Below are positions 52,566-64,000 of a DNA stretch of 64,000 nt, piece by piece. Location: positions 21,895,966-21,959,965 of the forward strand of contig NC_057768.1 in NCBI RefSeq assembly GCF_010389155.1, written 5' to 3'. Position 1 is the stretch's first letter. Every line of letters starts with the position of its first letter. This DNA is from Erigeron canadensis (lineage: Eukaryota > Streptophyta > Magnoliopsida > Asterales > Asteraceae). The position numbers and the translations under genes are program-made. The notes under the pieces were generated by a model. That model was not told the origin of the DNA and searched no databases. It worked only from the letters and a program-made list of their open reading frames with translations.

Positions 52566-53000
52566 TTAGCAATTTAGTTCAGATGCTGACTTTGCAAAGA
52601 AACAAGTCTCACTATCAGTTTTGATGGGAGTGAAGTCTACAAGATATACATCTCTCTTTCTTGGTGCTACCAAGACGACTTCCTTGTTAACATTTACAAC
52701 AGTGCCTTGATGCTTATCAAGAATCACTTTGTAGTCAGCATCACAAAGTTGACTAATGCTTATGAGATTATGTTTTAATCCATTTACATAAGCAACCTTG
52801 GAAAATTTGATAAGACCATTAGAAAGAAGACCATACCCTTCAGTTTGTCCAGTGGAGTTATCACCGAACACTACAGTAGGACCAGGTGCCTATGTATAGT
52901 TATCCAGTGGGGACTTAAAGCCAGTCATGTATTTTGAACAACCGATGTCCAAATACCACACTCCTTTTCCCAGCGAGCCCTGCATGGATATAATAGAAGG
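52566..53000 (-). pseudogene. RT-C protease (broken)
   Basis: A copia protease: the active-site segment reads WYLDIGCSKYMTG, with Ile where D-S-G or D-T-G is normal. A TAG then splits the frame near 52890. The rest (FGDNSTGQTEGYG, NLISISQLCDADYKV, VVLVAPRKRDVYLV) is intact to a stop at 52566. Confidence 0.8.
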
Positions 53001-53002
53001 AT

Positions 53003-54778
53003 TTAGGCTTCACTTTGGAACTCATCAATGACCCTGTCAGCAGGGTTAGGGGTAGGTTCATTAGAGGTAGTTGTTGGCTTTGTTGAGAGAGCATCCTCAA
53101 GAGTGGGAAAGTAACCCACATTGACATTTCCAAAGGTGGGATAATTTTCTTCAAACGGCATGATGTTAGTCTCATTGCTTTGAAGATATACATAGCTGCT
53201 GACTACGTCAGGAGCACTGTATTCAATCAGCATAGCTGGATGTCCCCATGCATCGAAATGACCCTTTGGGAATGAGGAATTTGAATGTGCTGAGAAGAGA
53301 TATACTCAGCAACATTTTGTTCAGTGACCGAAGAGGGATCATTGGATCTAGGTTCAGAAGGATTTTCACTGACCCTAGCTGAAGAGGAAGATGTTTCAGC
53401 AGACATAGAGGAATTTGGTTGTATAACAACCTCTGGAGCAATTCCTTGAGCTTACACTTTCACATTCAGAGGCAACATGTCCTTTGCTGCTACATAGATA
53501 ACACTTTTTATCAGAGGGAGTGCCTTTTTGGTTCAGAATGAGAAAGTCTCTCAGCTGAGATGATAGATCATTGACTCGCTGAGTAAGCTCATTGATTTGA
53601 GGATTAGAGGAAGAAGCCTTGCCTTTTTGCTTAGACTTAGATTTGTTCCTTTGTTTAAGTATAGGTGGAGGCATCTAAGGAACAGGACCAAGAATGGATT
53701 GACCATTGTGATCATAAGGATTTTGTGATCCTTGAATGGTTGTCCATGTTTGTCTTCCAGCAGGGTAGGAAGAAGAGGAGGGACCCTGCTGAGATTGAGG
53801 CATTCTTCTAGGAGTACTTGACCTAAATTGATGATTGGGAGTTGCTGACCTCATTTGCCTATGAGGCAGATACTCTCTGCTTGACATAGAGGATTGAGAA
53901 TGCTGATAAGGCAATTGTCCTCTCTGTGGGGTAGTGGGTCTCACTTGCTTATGTGGCAAGTGTCCTCGCTGAGGAGTAGTAGACCTGTTTTGAGAAGGGA
54001 ACCTTCCTCTTTGAGTGTTACACCTAGGAGTAGACCTAGCTGACACTAACAAGTTTTGAGGAGGGATTGGATGATTAGATAGACCATCAGCAGGTACATT
54101 CCTTGAGGGAAGTACTTGCTGAAATCTATCATCAGCGAACCTGACACGTCTTTTGATAAGACGGTCATGCTGGTCATCTTTATGACTAACATGAGCAGGC
54201 TTTTGTTGAGATGAAGTTGAGGGATCACATGAAGGTTGCTGACTGACTGAATTCACTCTCAAAGGAGTGTTGTAGTCATAAGACACAGCAACCGTGCTTC
54301 TCTTAAAGAGTTCGGCAGATTTGTTGGGAAGCTGCTGAGGAGCAATGGGTTTATACCCATTACTTGAGATATCCCCTTTAAACGTTCTTGGAGGAGAGTA
54401 TTGGATTCTACCTTCATGTGGCATCATTCCAACAATAGGGAGATGAGAAAACATGTTATTGGTGCTAGTTGAAGAATTAGCACCTTTTACCTTAGTAGGG
54501 GTAGAGGATTCACTGGTGGAGGAAGGAGGGGTAGCACCAGCATTCAATTCAGAGTGGTAGTCACTTTGTCCTTTGACAAAGTACCACTTTTTCATCTCCT
54601 CAGGAGGGATAGAATAGGAAGGAGGAATAGAAATTTCAGGTTTAACATCATCATGAAACATGTCAGCGAGTGAAGCAACAGCATCAAAGTTGCCACCAAT
54701 CACTGCTTGAACCTGAGTAAGGACTTGTTCACTTAGACATTGATGATGAAACCTAGAAGCTTTTGACCAAGAGGTCAC
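53003..54778 (-). pseudogene. RT-C Gag C-terminal part with second zinc knuckle
   Basis: A Ser/Gln/Arg-rich region (54778-53675) has a TTPQRG-like repeat segment at about 53910-54020. One in-frame stop (53675-53677) follows, then a second CCHC knuckle, CYLCSSKGHVASEC, at about 53480-53520, and further frame breaks to 53003. Two knuckles in one gag region is less usual than one. Confidence 0.75.
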
Positions 54779-54786
54779 AATCTTCT

Positions 54787-56370
54787 TCAGATTAGAAACT
54801 TCAGCCTTGAGTTTTCATTTTCAAGTTGAAGTTTTTGAGTCATTAACTCATGAGATTGAAGTTCTACATGAACATTTTTCAATTTCAAGAGTTTTTCATT
54901 TTTATCACTTAACTCATTACCAGCAGAGTTAAGTTTAGATTGAAGTTCAGTACGTAAAGTTTCTACATCCTGGAGATCACATGATAAAGACTCAATAATT
55001 TTGGTCTTATCATCTTCTGAAGAGGAGAGAAGAGAATGTACCTTTTTGACAGTGACATTTACCCACTGACTTGAGGAGACTTGATCTTTAGTCAGTGCCT
55101 CACCATCAGCGAGTGCCATCAGGCACATAGTGTCCACATAATCTTCATCATCTGACTCATCGGAGTTAGCCCAATCATGTTCTTCAGCAACCAGCCCTTT
55201 GGCTGGTGCTCTGGCCTCCTCAGCTTCAGCCATCTTAGCCTTTAGCTGATAGTACTTGTTCCTATATTTATCAGCAGACTTAGAAGGGTTAGATTTAGGA
55301 GCACCAGGGGTGGGAATGGAGACCCTGCACTCTTTTTGGTAATGGCCTTTTCTGCCACACCTCCAACATTCTTCTTGTGATTTGTCAACAAGAGGCTTGT
55401 AAAGAGCAACCAACTTACGGTTCCATTTTCTGGAATATTTCTTTCCAGCAAGAAGAGCAAATTCCATGAAGTCACTAAACATCTCTTGTTTTTTGTCAGC
55501 ATTAAGCTCGTCAACAAGAGTTTGAATAGGATCATGGAGATTTGAGGTGTTGGCACCATCATAGAGATTGATGGGGTCAGCAGAGATAAGAGCAAGAGGG
55601 TCAGAAATAGGGTAAGAAGTGCTGGCAGAGGAACAAGAGCCAGCATGTCTTCGAGATTCAGTAGAGGCTCTAATATTTTGAACCAAGGCCTTCTCTTCAA
55701 ATTGAAGAGTGCCAAACAGTTCCTCAAGGTCGAAATTTTGGATCTGCTTGGTGGTACGAAGGATTTGTCTCAAGTTTTGCCACTTAAGAGGAAGAGAATC
55801 GATGAATTTGTGGCATACTTCAAAGTTATCATGAGTAATGCCAACATTAGTCATGTCATTGAGCAACCCTTTGAAACGGGTATAAGTGCTCTCGAGACTT
55901 TCATCAGGAAGAGAAAAGAAAATTTTATAGGCCCGCTTAAGGTCTATTTTCTTAGTCTTTATGAGGTCAGCAAATCCTTCATAGATGCTGAACAGTCTAT
56001 CCCATACTTCCTTGGAAGGGGGATATTTGATGACGAGCTACATCACCTCAGTAGGAAGGATGGTGATGATCATGTTTTTAAGCCGAGAGTCAAGATTGAC
56101 TAGCTTACGCTCCTCATCAATCCATTGGACTTCTGGCTTTACCAGGCCAGTCACAATTTCAGGAGCATCAGGTGTAGCACCTGAAGTCCTTTGGACATAA
56201 GTGGGTATAAAGGGACCTTCAGTGAGAATGGTCATTAAATAGGGTTCCACACCCACAATGTGAAGAAGCATCCTTTCCTTCCACGACCTAAAATCTTTGG
56301 GCTCAAATTTAGGAGGGATGGATACGTAACCAAAGTCACGTTGATTCACAAGGGTTGGAACAGAAGTCAT
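54787..56370 (-). pseudogene. RT-C Gag N-terminal part with first zinc knuckle
   Basis: Starts MTSVPTLVNQ at 56370. The Gag core matches RT-A (FRSWKERMLLHIVGVEPYL versus FGTWKARMLLHFGGIERYM), so RT-A and RT-C are related lineages. An in-frame TAG near 56038-56040 separates two blocks of the same frame. The CCHC knuckle CWRCGRKGHYQKEC is at about 55315-55360. A coiled coil ends at a frameshift near 54800. Confidence 0.85.
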
Positions 56371-56485
56371 GTTCTTGTTTTGAAGAAAAAAAATTTTTCA
56401 AGAAAAGATAAGAACAGAATTAAATGTAAACACAAGAAGGCAAACAGATCTAGTTCCAATGATTTAGGAACGGTGGCTCTGAACT

Positions 56486-57376
56486 TGACAGTCCACGAAT
56501 GTACAACTTATGTTATAATTTAGCTAGACAAGAGAATAACTAAGAAGGAATCAACAAGAACGATGACAAGTTCAGATGTAATAAATCTATGCAAGTATAA
56601 TCATATGTATCATTAATTAATCGATGAATACATGGTCGATATTACAAACTTGACTTACAAGAATACAAATGAACAAAGTAATTGCTAAGTCTAGACACAC
56701 TAAAAACTTATACAATTACAAGTGACACACACTTTTAAGGTGACAATACAACTTATGTTATAATTTAGCTAGACAAGAGAATAACTAAGAAGGAATCAAC
56801 AAGAACGATGACAAGTTCAGATGTAATAAATCTATGCAAGTATAATCATATGTATCATTAATTAATCGATGAATACATGGTCGATATTACAAACTTGACT
56901 TACAAGAATACAAATGAACAAAGTAATTGCTAAGTCTAGACACACTAAAAACTTATACAATTACAAGTGACACACACTTTTAAGGTGACAAACACACTTG
57001 ATAAAATGCGGCTATGTTGCCTTTTATAGAGGAGAAATTAGGCCAACACAGCCTTCATTTGATGGTGATAGATGGTGGTTGTCGACGTCCCATTGGCTCC
57101 TTGTACTTCTATGCAAGAGCCCTTATCTTCTTTACCAAAACGGGTATGAGAGAGAAAACCCTTGTTTTGGTCCCAACTTGTATCCTTGCCATGTAAGGTA
57201 TTTTACAATTGGAAGAACCACTATGTGTCTCTTGTCTTCATCTGGTTTGAAATCTTCCCGCCTTAACCAACAATTTGGGCAGCATCCAACCCGCTGAAGA
57301 GTCATTGGACTCGATGAACACTCACTGACGACACACATCTGCGAGCAAGTCTTGTAAGTGAATCCAAAACTCAATA
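56486..57376 (-). repeat. RT-C 5' LTR with internal tandem duplication
   Basis: 891 bp against 675 bp for the 3' LTR. The difference is mainly a direct duplication of about 242 bp (starting ACAACTTATGTTATAATTTAG at 56504 and 56748). The minus-strand start is TATTGAG instead of TGTTGAG. A weak primer-binding-site-like AGTTCAGAGCC lies just inside, at about 56475-56485. Confidence 0.88.
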
Positions 57377-57381
57377 AAAAC

Positions 57382-57801
57382 TATTCCTTTAAAATTTCGT
57401 AATCAGTTTTCCTTCACATGTTTCATCTTGAATACTCCATTCCTACACACACTCCCATTATTTGCATCCCATAAAAGAAAAATCTTTCATTCTCTCGCTG
57501 AAAACACTATTGAGTCTCGGCAAACATATTATTTAGTTCTTTTTCTTTTATTGGTGAATTTCGTTTTAGACTTCATATTGAAAGCAAGAGTTCTAACAAA
57601 TTATTTAGTAATTTAATCTTTCTTTTTGATATTTTTTGTACCTTATTTAAACAAGATGAAAAACTGCTAATAATACATAATACTAAAATTTCAACTCATA
57701 CATAGCAAAATCACAAGCCGACGAGATTGGGTAGAGTTACGTTGTTGTTCTTGAAACATATCAACACAAAAAGAAGGTTAATATATATAGATATATATAT
57801 A
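57382..57801. other. Intergenic DNA right of RT-C
   Basis: AT-rich; no gene seen. It ends in a TA/GATA microsatellite (57779-57802). Confidence 0.4.
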
Positions 57802-58181
57802 TCTATACTATATTATAAAGCAGATTTCTTTGAAATTTTTAACATTAAACTGAAATTATCAATATTGATTTTAAGTACTTCCTCAAAATGTCCTCCTATC
57901 TATTCTACATTTACCTAAAATAACATCCTATCTCTCAAAATCTTTTACTCTTCTAATTCATTCAAAATCTTTTATCTCAAAAACCGTACATCGATAAATT
58001 ATAAAAATTATATGGATGTTCTTAAAATTTCATGCTCTTTCATTAGAGTGGTCATTCGATATACTTTCGACGAATTTTTAAATCCGAGAACGGAACTCGT
58101 ACGGCTAAGGGCGGACCGTTGCCTCCATTACATCACCACCCCGCTATCACCTCTATCATCGCCGCAACGCGCGGATACATA
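57802..58181 (+). mobile_element. Helitron-like fragment
   Basis: It starts TCTATACTATATTATAAAG directly after an A, as plant Helitron 5' ends do, and near the other end has the GC-rich hairpin segment CCGCAACGCGCGG (58163-58175). The expected CTRR terminus is missing; an (AT)n run follows instead. About 380 bp, non-autonomous, no Rep/helicase. Confidence 0.55.
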
Positions 58182-59435
58182 TATATATATATATATATCA
58201 ACACCTTTAATTAAGGCTTTAACCCAAAATACCTAAATTCAACATTACCAAATTAGTCACAGCACATACTTGGAAATGTTAAATTTTGTGAACTTAGATA
58301 TGGAAATATTTATGAAAATTAAGGTACATGTTTCAGTATTACGATAACAGCCATAAAAAAAAAGTGAAAAAAACGTTATTGTTGTGGTTAAGGGTTGACG
58401 AAGTCAAAGTGACAACCACTTTTTATGCGTGAAATAGATAATGTCGACAAACAATTAAATTTTGGGCGATGGTGGAAGTAGATCGTTGCTGGTGAAAGAG
58501 GGATAGCAGGATAAAAGCGTGATTGATTTACTACTGAAAAATATTTCAGGGATAAAATTTAATCCATGTAATCCTTTCTAAAGGTATGATAATAATTTTA
58601 AAAATAACACGTACGTTCTTGTTATTAATTATAGTCCTTTTTAAATGTCCGTATCATATCTTTTTAAATGTCCGTATGATTATGATATTGCATGCATTTA
58701 TACATATAAATACTAAATGTTAGCAGAGAACACTTTGTCAGGTTCTTTGCATCGTTCGAAATCTTTTAGCACATCAATTCCATCCTCATATTGTGCAGGA
58801 TAATTTTGCTCCGAGGCAAAGACGATATATATCTAACAAAAATAACAGCCAACTTGCGAGATAAATCATCATACATCTTCACGTCGGGGCATGGAGGGTA
58901 AATAATCCACCATCGTGAAAGAATACAATGAGCGGGAGATTTCGACTATGTGATAGTATATATGAAGGGACTACGCCCACGTCGTAAAAGAAAATTTTCC
59001 TTAGAGAGAAATTATGAATGCAAATGTAGGTTGACTTACCATTTAACATATATTCGTCTCATATTTATAATATCAACATTTTAATTAGCTGTTAATCTCT
59101 ATATATACATACGAGGGTTGGTGTCCGCACGTTGCGGCAGTTAAACGGCGATGATAATACAAAACAGTGGGGAATAATTGATATGAGTGTGTGTAAATAG
59201 GAAGGAGAGAAAGAAGTTATTGTATTGTGAAACAAGTATTAAAGTAAAACAAATAAGACAAGATCTTAACCATTAGATCATGGTTAAATTGATGCATGAA
59301 GATTCACGAAACAATTGATACACGATGACTTTCATGATCCACAATGATTTTTAGTGAAAAGAAATATATTGTTTTATTTGTTTTACTTTAATATTTGTTT
59401 TATTTTACCTAAAACCTATATATATATATATATAT
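58182..59435. other. AT-rich DNA with a second Helitron-like end
   Basis: No gene. At 59130-59142 the plus strand reads CCGCACGTTGCGG, the inverse-orientation counterpart of the hairpin at 58163. It may be the 3' end of a minus-strand Helitron fragment. Confidence 0.4.
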
Positions 59436-60390
59436 AGCTTTCCAGTGAGAACAGGTTGAAAATGAGAACGATGAGAATAGTTTCCAGCCATTGGATGAAA
59501 AAAAATGAAAGGCTAAAATGATTGAGGGTATTTTTGAAATATTTAATGAAATTAATGGTGAATATGTCTTTTTACATATATTTTAAAGTACATAAAAGTA
59601 ATTGAAAAAAAAAACCGAAAATATGCATACAAAATAACACCACGTTCACATGACAGTTTTTCAATTGGAAGTTACATCACGTACATAGTTATATTGCAAC
59701 CTTTCTATATAGGAATTGAAATTCATGTTAAAAATGCATCCTCCCTGGAGTTCTGCATCCAAATTTTTTTAATATATGAACAACAGTATATTTCCAATGT
59801 TATAAAAAAGGCATAAAAGAATAAACCAGTGTACACGTGTTTGATTAGTTCATAATATAACGAATGTAAATATATATTGTGCATCCTATCATTAACGTAT
59901 TGTGCATCCTAATTTCTAAAAAAAAATACTATAGTTAAATTGGTTGTTCATTAAATTAAGATATTGTGCATCCCATTATATTAAAGGCATCGTGCATCCT
60001 ATTTATTATCAAAAATAGTTCCAGTATATTAAGGTATTATGCATATATTAAGGTATTATGCATCCATCGACAATGATGCATAAAACAACTGCAACAATTA
60101 ATTAACAAAGGAAAATGATGTTGAGTAGTTTTAGATGAAAATCAATTAACAGTGTGATGTAAATTTAGAAGAAATGGAAACTGAATAATTTAATATGATA
60201 ATGGAATAACGGTATGTATAACCATGTAATAAAAAATGTAAATTAAAAGTTGCAATTTTAAATGTTTGAAAAAACTTAAATTAATTGTATTTTACAATTG
60301 TCTTAATTACCTTTTTAATGTTTGCTGATTTGGAATTTTCCGTTCTTACATGTCTTTATTTTTATAGTGTTCTCATTGGATGGTCTCCCT
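59436..60390. mobile_element. Non-autonomous repeat between TA microsatellites
   Basis: The left end AGCTTTCCAGTGAGAACA and the right end TGTTCTCATTGGATGGTCTC are imperfect inverted repeats (TGAGAACA core). Both sides are (TA)n tracts. The inside repeats TGCATCC/TGCATCCT about eight times (59735-60065). No coding capacity. Confidence 0.45.
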
Positions 60391-60620
60391 ATATATATAT
60401 ATATATTAGATTATTGACCCGCATAATATACGAAAAACGCATTAAAAAATATATATTAAAAGTTATGATGGATGTGTAAACATATAGTTTACCATTGATT
60501 TTATTGTATAAAGTTGTTAATAAATATAGTTTATTAATCTACAAATAAACCAAAACAAAAAAGAAAAAGCAGTCAGGAACAGTTTTCTTCGAACTATTTT
60601 ATGGATTGATAAAATTTTTA

Positions 60621-60782
<162 letters not shown>

Positions 60783-60905
60783 TCACCTTTGATTAATGAC
60801 GACACTAACAATGTTGTATTTTTCTGAAAGAAATTAGAGGTTAACAAAACAACTTGTGCTTAAATGGTACGGAGTATTTAATAAACGGGAATTTATCATA
60901 TTTCA

Positions 60906-61200
60906 GGGGGTGTTTGGGCTATAGCTTTTTATTTTTTGTTTATGCTTAAAGTCTTAAACTACATAGCCTTATATTCTTTTGTGTGTATGAGCTAATGTTG
61001 TATATGAAGCTTTTGAAGGAAATTCCTTCAATATTTAAATAGAAGCTTAAAAAGCATCATAAGGATAGCTTCTTCAAAGTAGCTTATACAAGCTTTAAAA
61101 TAAGCAAAAAAGCTCATCAAAACACCTAAATTAGCTTATGTAAAACACAAATAACCATAAAAGCTATAAGCAACTAAAAAAATGCTAAAACAAACATCGC
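60906..61200. mobile_element. hAT-like MITE candidate
   Basis: It starts GGGTGTTTGGGCTATAGC and ends with AACAAACATCGCC after many AAGCTATAAGC-type words. Ends of this kind are common in hAT-type MITEs. No clean 8-bp duplication was found. Confidence 0.35.
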
Positions 61201-63375
61201 CTCAAAGGCGCATTAACCAATCCAGTTTTGATGTAAACTGTACTTGCATTTCAATTCTCGTACTATCTTATATTGATATGAGTATTTATTTGAATGTCCA
61301 GATTAATTATATAAATTGTAAAGGCATTCCCACCTTGAAAAAGTTGAGTGGTAGCAAATGCATAGCATAGTCAATTAATACCCACGTTGAGAAAGTTGAG
61401 TGATAACAAACATACATACATTATTGGGCAAGAATTGGAAGAAGTTCAAACATATCAAAGAGTTGGAAACCAAGGAGAACATACCAAGATCCATCTCGTC
61501 AGCGAGTATCACATGTGTTTTTTTTTTTACTAAGAAAAATGCAAGAAATTCAATCCTTCAAGCTGATATGGCCAGATGGGTACTCACCTACGTATACACC
61601 AAAACACTCGAGCAACTTAAAATACTATTCGATACTGTAACAAAATACGCATAATCAAAATAAATTTTGAATTGCGTAATCAAAATAAACTAAGAAGAAA
61701 TTAAAGACTTTTTTTCGAACAAACTGAAATTCTTCGGACTTCTTTTGGGGTCATTTAAATCATAAATGTTGCTTTTATGCTTCCTTAGTTTGCGATATTT
61801 AGACTGAAGTCTTTTAAAATTCTCATTTTTAGCTCTATATTTCCTCTATGTTGTCTTATTCTTGCAGTACGTGTTATCCATTTTTGCAGAAGAAAAATAG
61901 ATATTTTGAAACGATAATCTATGTAATATGGTTTAAAAAGTTGGTCTCTAATAATGACCATGTGCAGCGGTAGCGACAATCGGTATAACAGCGATAACAT
62001 GTACGGGCAGTGACATTGTAGGCGTTTTTAGAACCGACTTTGTAGTTACAATGAACACCGATGAGCAGAAGTTAAGTAGAGGTTTGGGATGAGTGGAAAT
62101 GAACACACAAAAGGTTTTTGGGGAAAGATTTATGGTGTATGTATATATAGTTGTTGTGATTATATTTAAGACATTAAAATTAAAACTTTTTAGTTAAAGT
62201 AACTATTTATGGTCAAACTGTAGAAATTTATTTTACCAATTACACAACGTTACCCAATTTGTAACAGAAACTAATTATGCAAAAAATTAGATAAAAGTAT
62301 ACCTCTAATCTATCTAGCTCGTGCGAGCTTGTAAAGGCCTTTAGGGTCTCTGCTAATTACACACTTCAAAAGGTATGTTCATGAAAACCTGCAAGAATTA
62401 CAATATCATTATATTCATCTTCTTTTCAACAAAGACACACACCTGTTCACAAATAAACACAGAGAAGGAAGCATTGCCTCTATAAACTTTGCATCTGTGA
62501 ACATTGCCCGGCATGTAGCTTTGCTACCTTTCCCAGGCTACCGTTTTCAACACCAAAGCTTCCACCATTCCTGTTACAAAATGATGCATTAATATGCTCT
62601 ACATGATGGATAAATATAACCTAGATATGCAAGCTCGGATCCATTCCGTAAATGGGTTGTACCAGCACATCAAATAAACGGGAAAAAAACGATTGCATAA
62701 TGTACTTAAGAACATCAAATAATAAGTTTAGGGGGGAAAATGCGAGATTTAATAAGCACGATGTTAAGTATGTATTCATTAAACGGCATACCGAATAGGG
62801 TTGACCCGTGATTTGCTTGAGACATTAAGTCATTCTTATTTGGGCATGGCTAATTAAGTTCTTGATGGCACGTAGTTCTTTGTAATCTCTCTTCAATCAC
62901 CCTTTCTGACCTTTTTTAGACCAATGAGAAACGATCTATGTTCATTGGATGGTTGAGAACTGTAGGCGATGTTGTCGCAAAACTTGCATTTCTTAGCCGT
63001 AATTATGCATATCAGTTAAACCCGTTCCTAGATTACCAACAATAAAAAACAAAAGGAACAAATTTTAATTGAACTGGATAGTAAAATATATAAGAAACAA
63101 ACCTGATATCATCTATTGCTCATGTTCACTGAAGAATCCATACTCCAATGTCGTTAGACTTCAGAAGAAAATACATACAAACCATGTGATCAAGCGATAA
63201 CTGCAGCAAAAAAGGAAAGAAAAAGAAAAAGAGAGAAGGATTAAGATTTAAATAACTAAATCTATCACTTAGGCAATATATCAAACACCTTGCGAGCATA
63301 ATTTTATAAGCAACCAAAACTGATGATATGATACAAATGCAACCATAGAATCGTCTCTATTTATATAGAGACATC
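61201..63375. other. Intergenic DNA with exon-like scraps
   Basis: No complete gene. At 61485-61514 the minus strand encodes VILADEMDL plus a split Gly codon before a GTATGT donor, like motif I of SNF2 helicases. At 62440-62575 the minus strand has a short open segment bounded by splice-like sites that I do not recognise. The rest is AT-rich. Confidence 0.4.
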
Positions 63376-63389
63376 ATGTGTAACGACGG

Positions 63390-63556
63390 TTAAGGCTATT
63401 TTTCACTTTTGGGCCGGAGGTCCCTTCCACTCCGGTGGATTGGAAGCAGCCTCTCTACCTTTGAGTAGGGGTAAGGTCTATCTACATCATACCTCCCCAT
63501 AGCCCGGCTTATGTCGGGATTGGGTACCTTGTTGTTGTTGTTGTTGTTGTTGTATT
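63390..63556 (+). mobile_element. TS-type SINE (3' part) with (TTG)n tail
   Basis: The body contains GCAGCCTCTCTACCTTTGAG and GGGGTAAGGTCTATCTACAT, and ends in (TTG)8, as in TS-family SINEs first described in tobacco. A perfect 14-bp direct repeat, ATGTGTAACGACGG, flanks it (63376-63389 and 63557-63570). The 5' pol III part is short or missing, which suggests 5' truncation at insertion. Confidence 0.85.
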
Positions 63557-63570
63557 ATGTGTAACGACGG

Positions 63571-64000
63571 CTTGTTCTTCACTTGTCAAATTTAGAGATG
63601 TTTGGGCTATCACACCATATGATTGTCTGCCCCTGATAAACCCTTCAATTAGTATTTAATTTCACCGGTTAACAAACCAAATTCAAGACATAAAAGCATG
63701 AACTGAACACACTGTATTGCATTTATAATGATGAATATATGAAAGGGAAGAAAAAATAAATTTTGGAAGTAATTTCTTTCTTTCATTCGGTAATTAGCTA
63801 ACATTACAATAGATCTAAATAAGGAAGTTGAGGTTAGCAATTGATCCTAAGGTTTAATTTAACAGTTAAGGGCTTGGGACTGGAGCTTGACGTTGGGGCT
63901 AGGGGCTGGGGCTTTTTTTCCAACTCTCTTCCTACGAACTTTTATTTTAAAGACCTTTTGAGGGTTTTAGAAGTTTTTTGGGGTTGGGGCTTTTGATTTC
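63571..64000. other. Right-edge intergenic DNA with G-rich patch
   Basis: No gene. At about 63866-63915 the plus strand has several GGG/GGGG runs (including GGGGCTAGGGGCTGGGG), a possible G-quadruplex former. Confidence 0.45.

Larger units (their letters stand above)
31807..57376 (-). mobile_element. RT-C: large Ty1/copia retrotransposon, interrupted by RT-D
   Basis: The element reads right to left: 5' LTR (56486-57376), gag, protease, integrase, RT/RNase H, extra ORF (32700-36536), PPT-like AGCGGGAGAT at 32482-32491, 3' LTR (31807-32481). The flanks AAGAC (31802-31806) and AAAAC (57377-57381) are a 5-bp target duplication with one mismatch. The LTRs differ at many positions, so the insertion is old. 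RT-D splits it at 39036/51126, between the integrase C-terminal region and RT. Without RT-D it would be about 13.5 kb. All reading frames carry stops or frameshifts. Confidence 0.92.

Noticed and set aside
62440..62575. Possible minus-strand exon (MFTDAKFIEAMLPS segment)
   Set aside because: Splice-like borders exist, but the peptide is short, stops occur in neighbouring phases and I recognise no family.
63530..63554. Simple (TTG)n microsatellite
   Set aside because: It is the tail of a SINE, shown by the adjoining SINE body and exact flanking duplication.

Overview
This is plant nuclear DNA: AT-rich, with two intron-rich host genes set among nested LTR retrotransposons, Mutator-like elements, SINEs and Helitron-like fragments. 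The style of the Ty1/copia elements (long gag proteins with CCHC knuckles, and a large extra ORF between RNase H and the 3' LTR) suggests a eudicot, probably Asteraceae. The family assignment is inference; no species can be named from the sequence alone.

Layout. 1-4216: 5' part of a minus-strand copia element (RT-A: gag, protease/pre-integrase, start of integrase) with its 5' LTR at 3251-4216, inserted into an older plus-strand LTR element (RT-B). 4217-7655: the 3' end of RT-B, with a decayed intron-containing extra ORF, a polypurine tract, and an LTR followed at once by an almost identical inverted copy, making a spacer-free palindrome of about 1.23 kb. 8400-11657: a Mutator-like element with a perfect 9-bp target duplication, TIRs built from small hairpins, and a decayed DUF1985 gene. 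12720-19720: the tocopherol cyclase gene (VTE1), 10 exons on the plus strand, all joins in phase, with two GC-AG introns, a 1.1-kb Mutator-like insertion in intron 4 and a probable SINE in intron 1. 25439-30119: a casein kinase 1-like gene, 14 exons on the minus strand, convergent with VTE1. 31807-57376: a 25.6-kb minus-strand copia element (RT-C), split by a younger 12.1-kb plus-strand copia element (RT-D, 39037-51125, TSD TCACC). 57377-64000: no complete gene; Helitron-like ends, MITE-like repeats, a Rab2-type GTPase exon fragment and a TS-type SINE with a 14-bp target duplication.

The two host genes are unrelated in function. VTE1 makes tocopherols in plastids; the kinase is a general CK1-type Ser/Thr kinase. 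The most unusual features are the inverted LTR palindrome, arrays of short inverted repeats in three unrelated elements, repeated stem-loops with compensatory changes downstream of RT-D pol, and the extra ORFs of RT-B and RT-C. No rRNA, tRNA gene or CRISPR array was seen.
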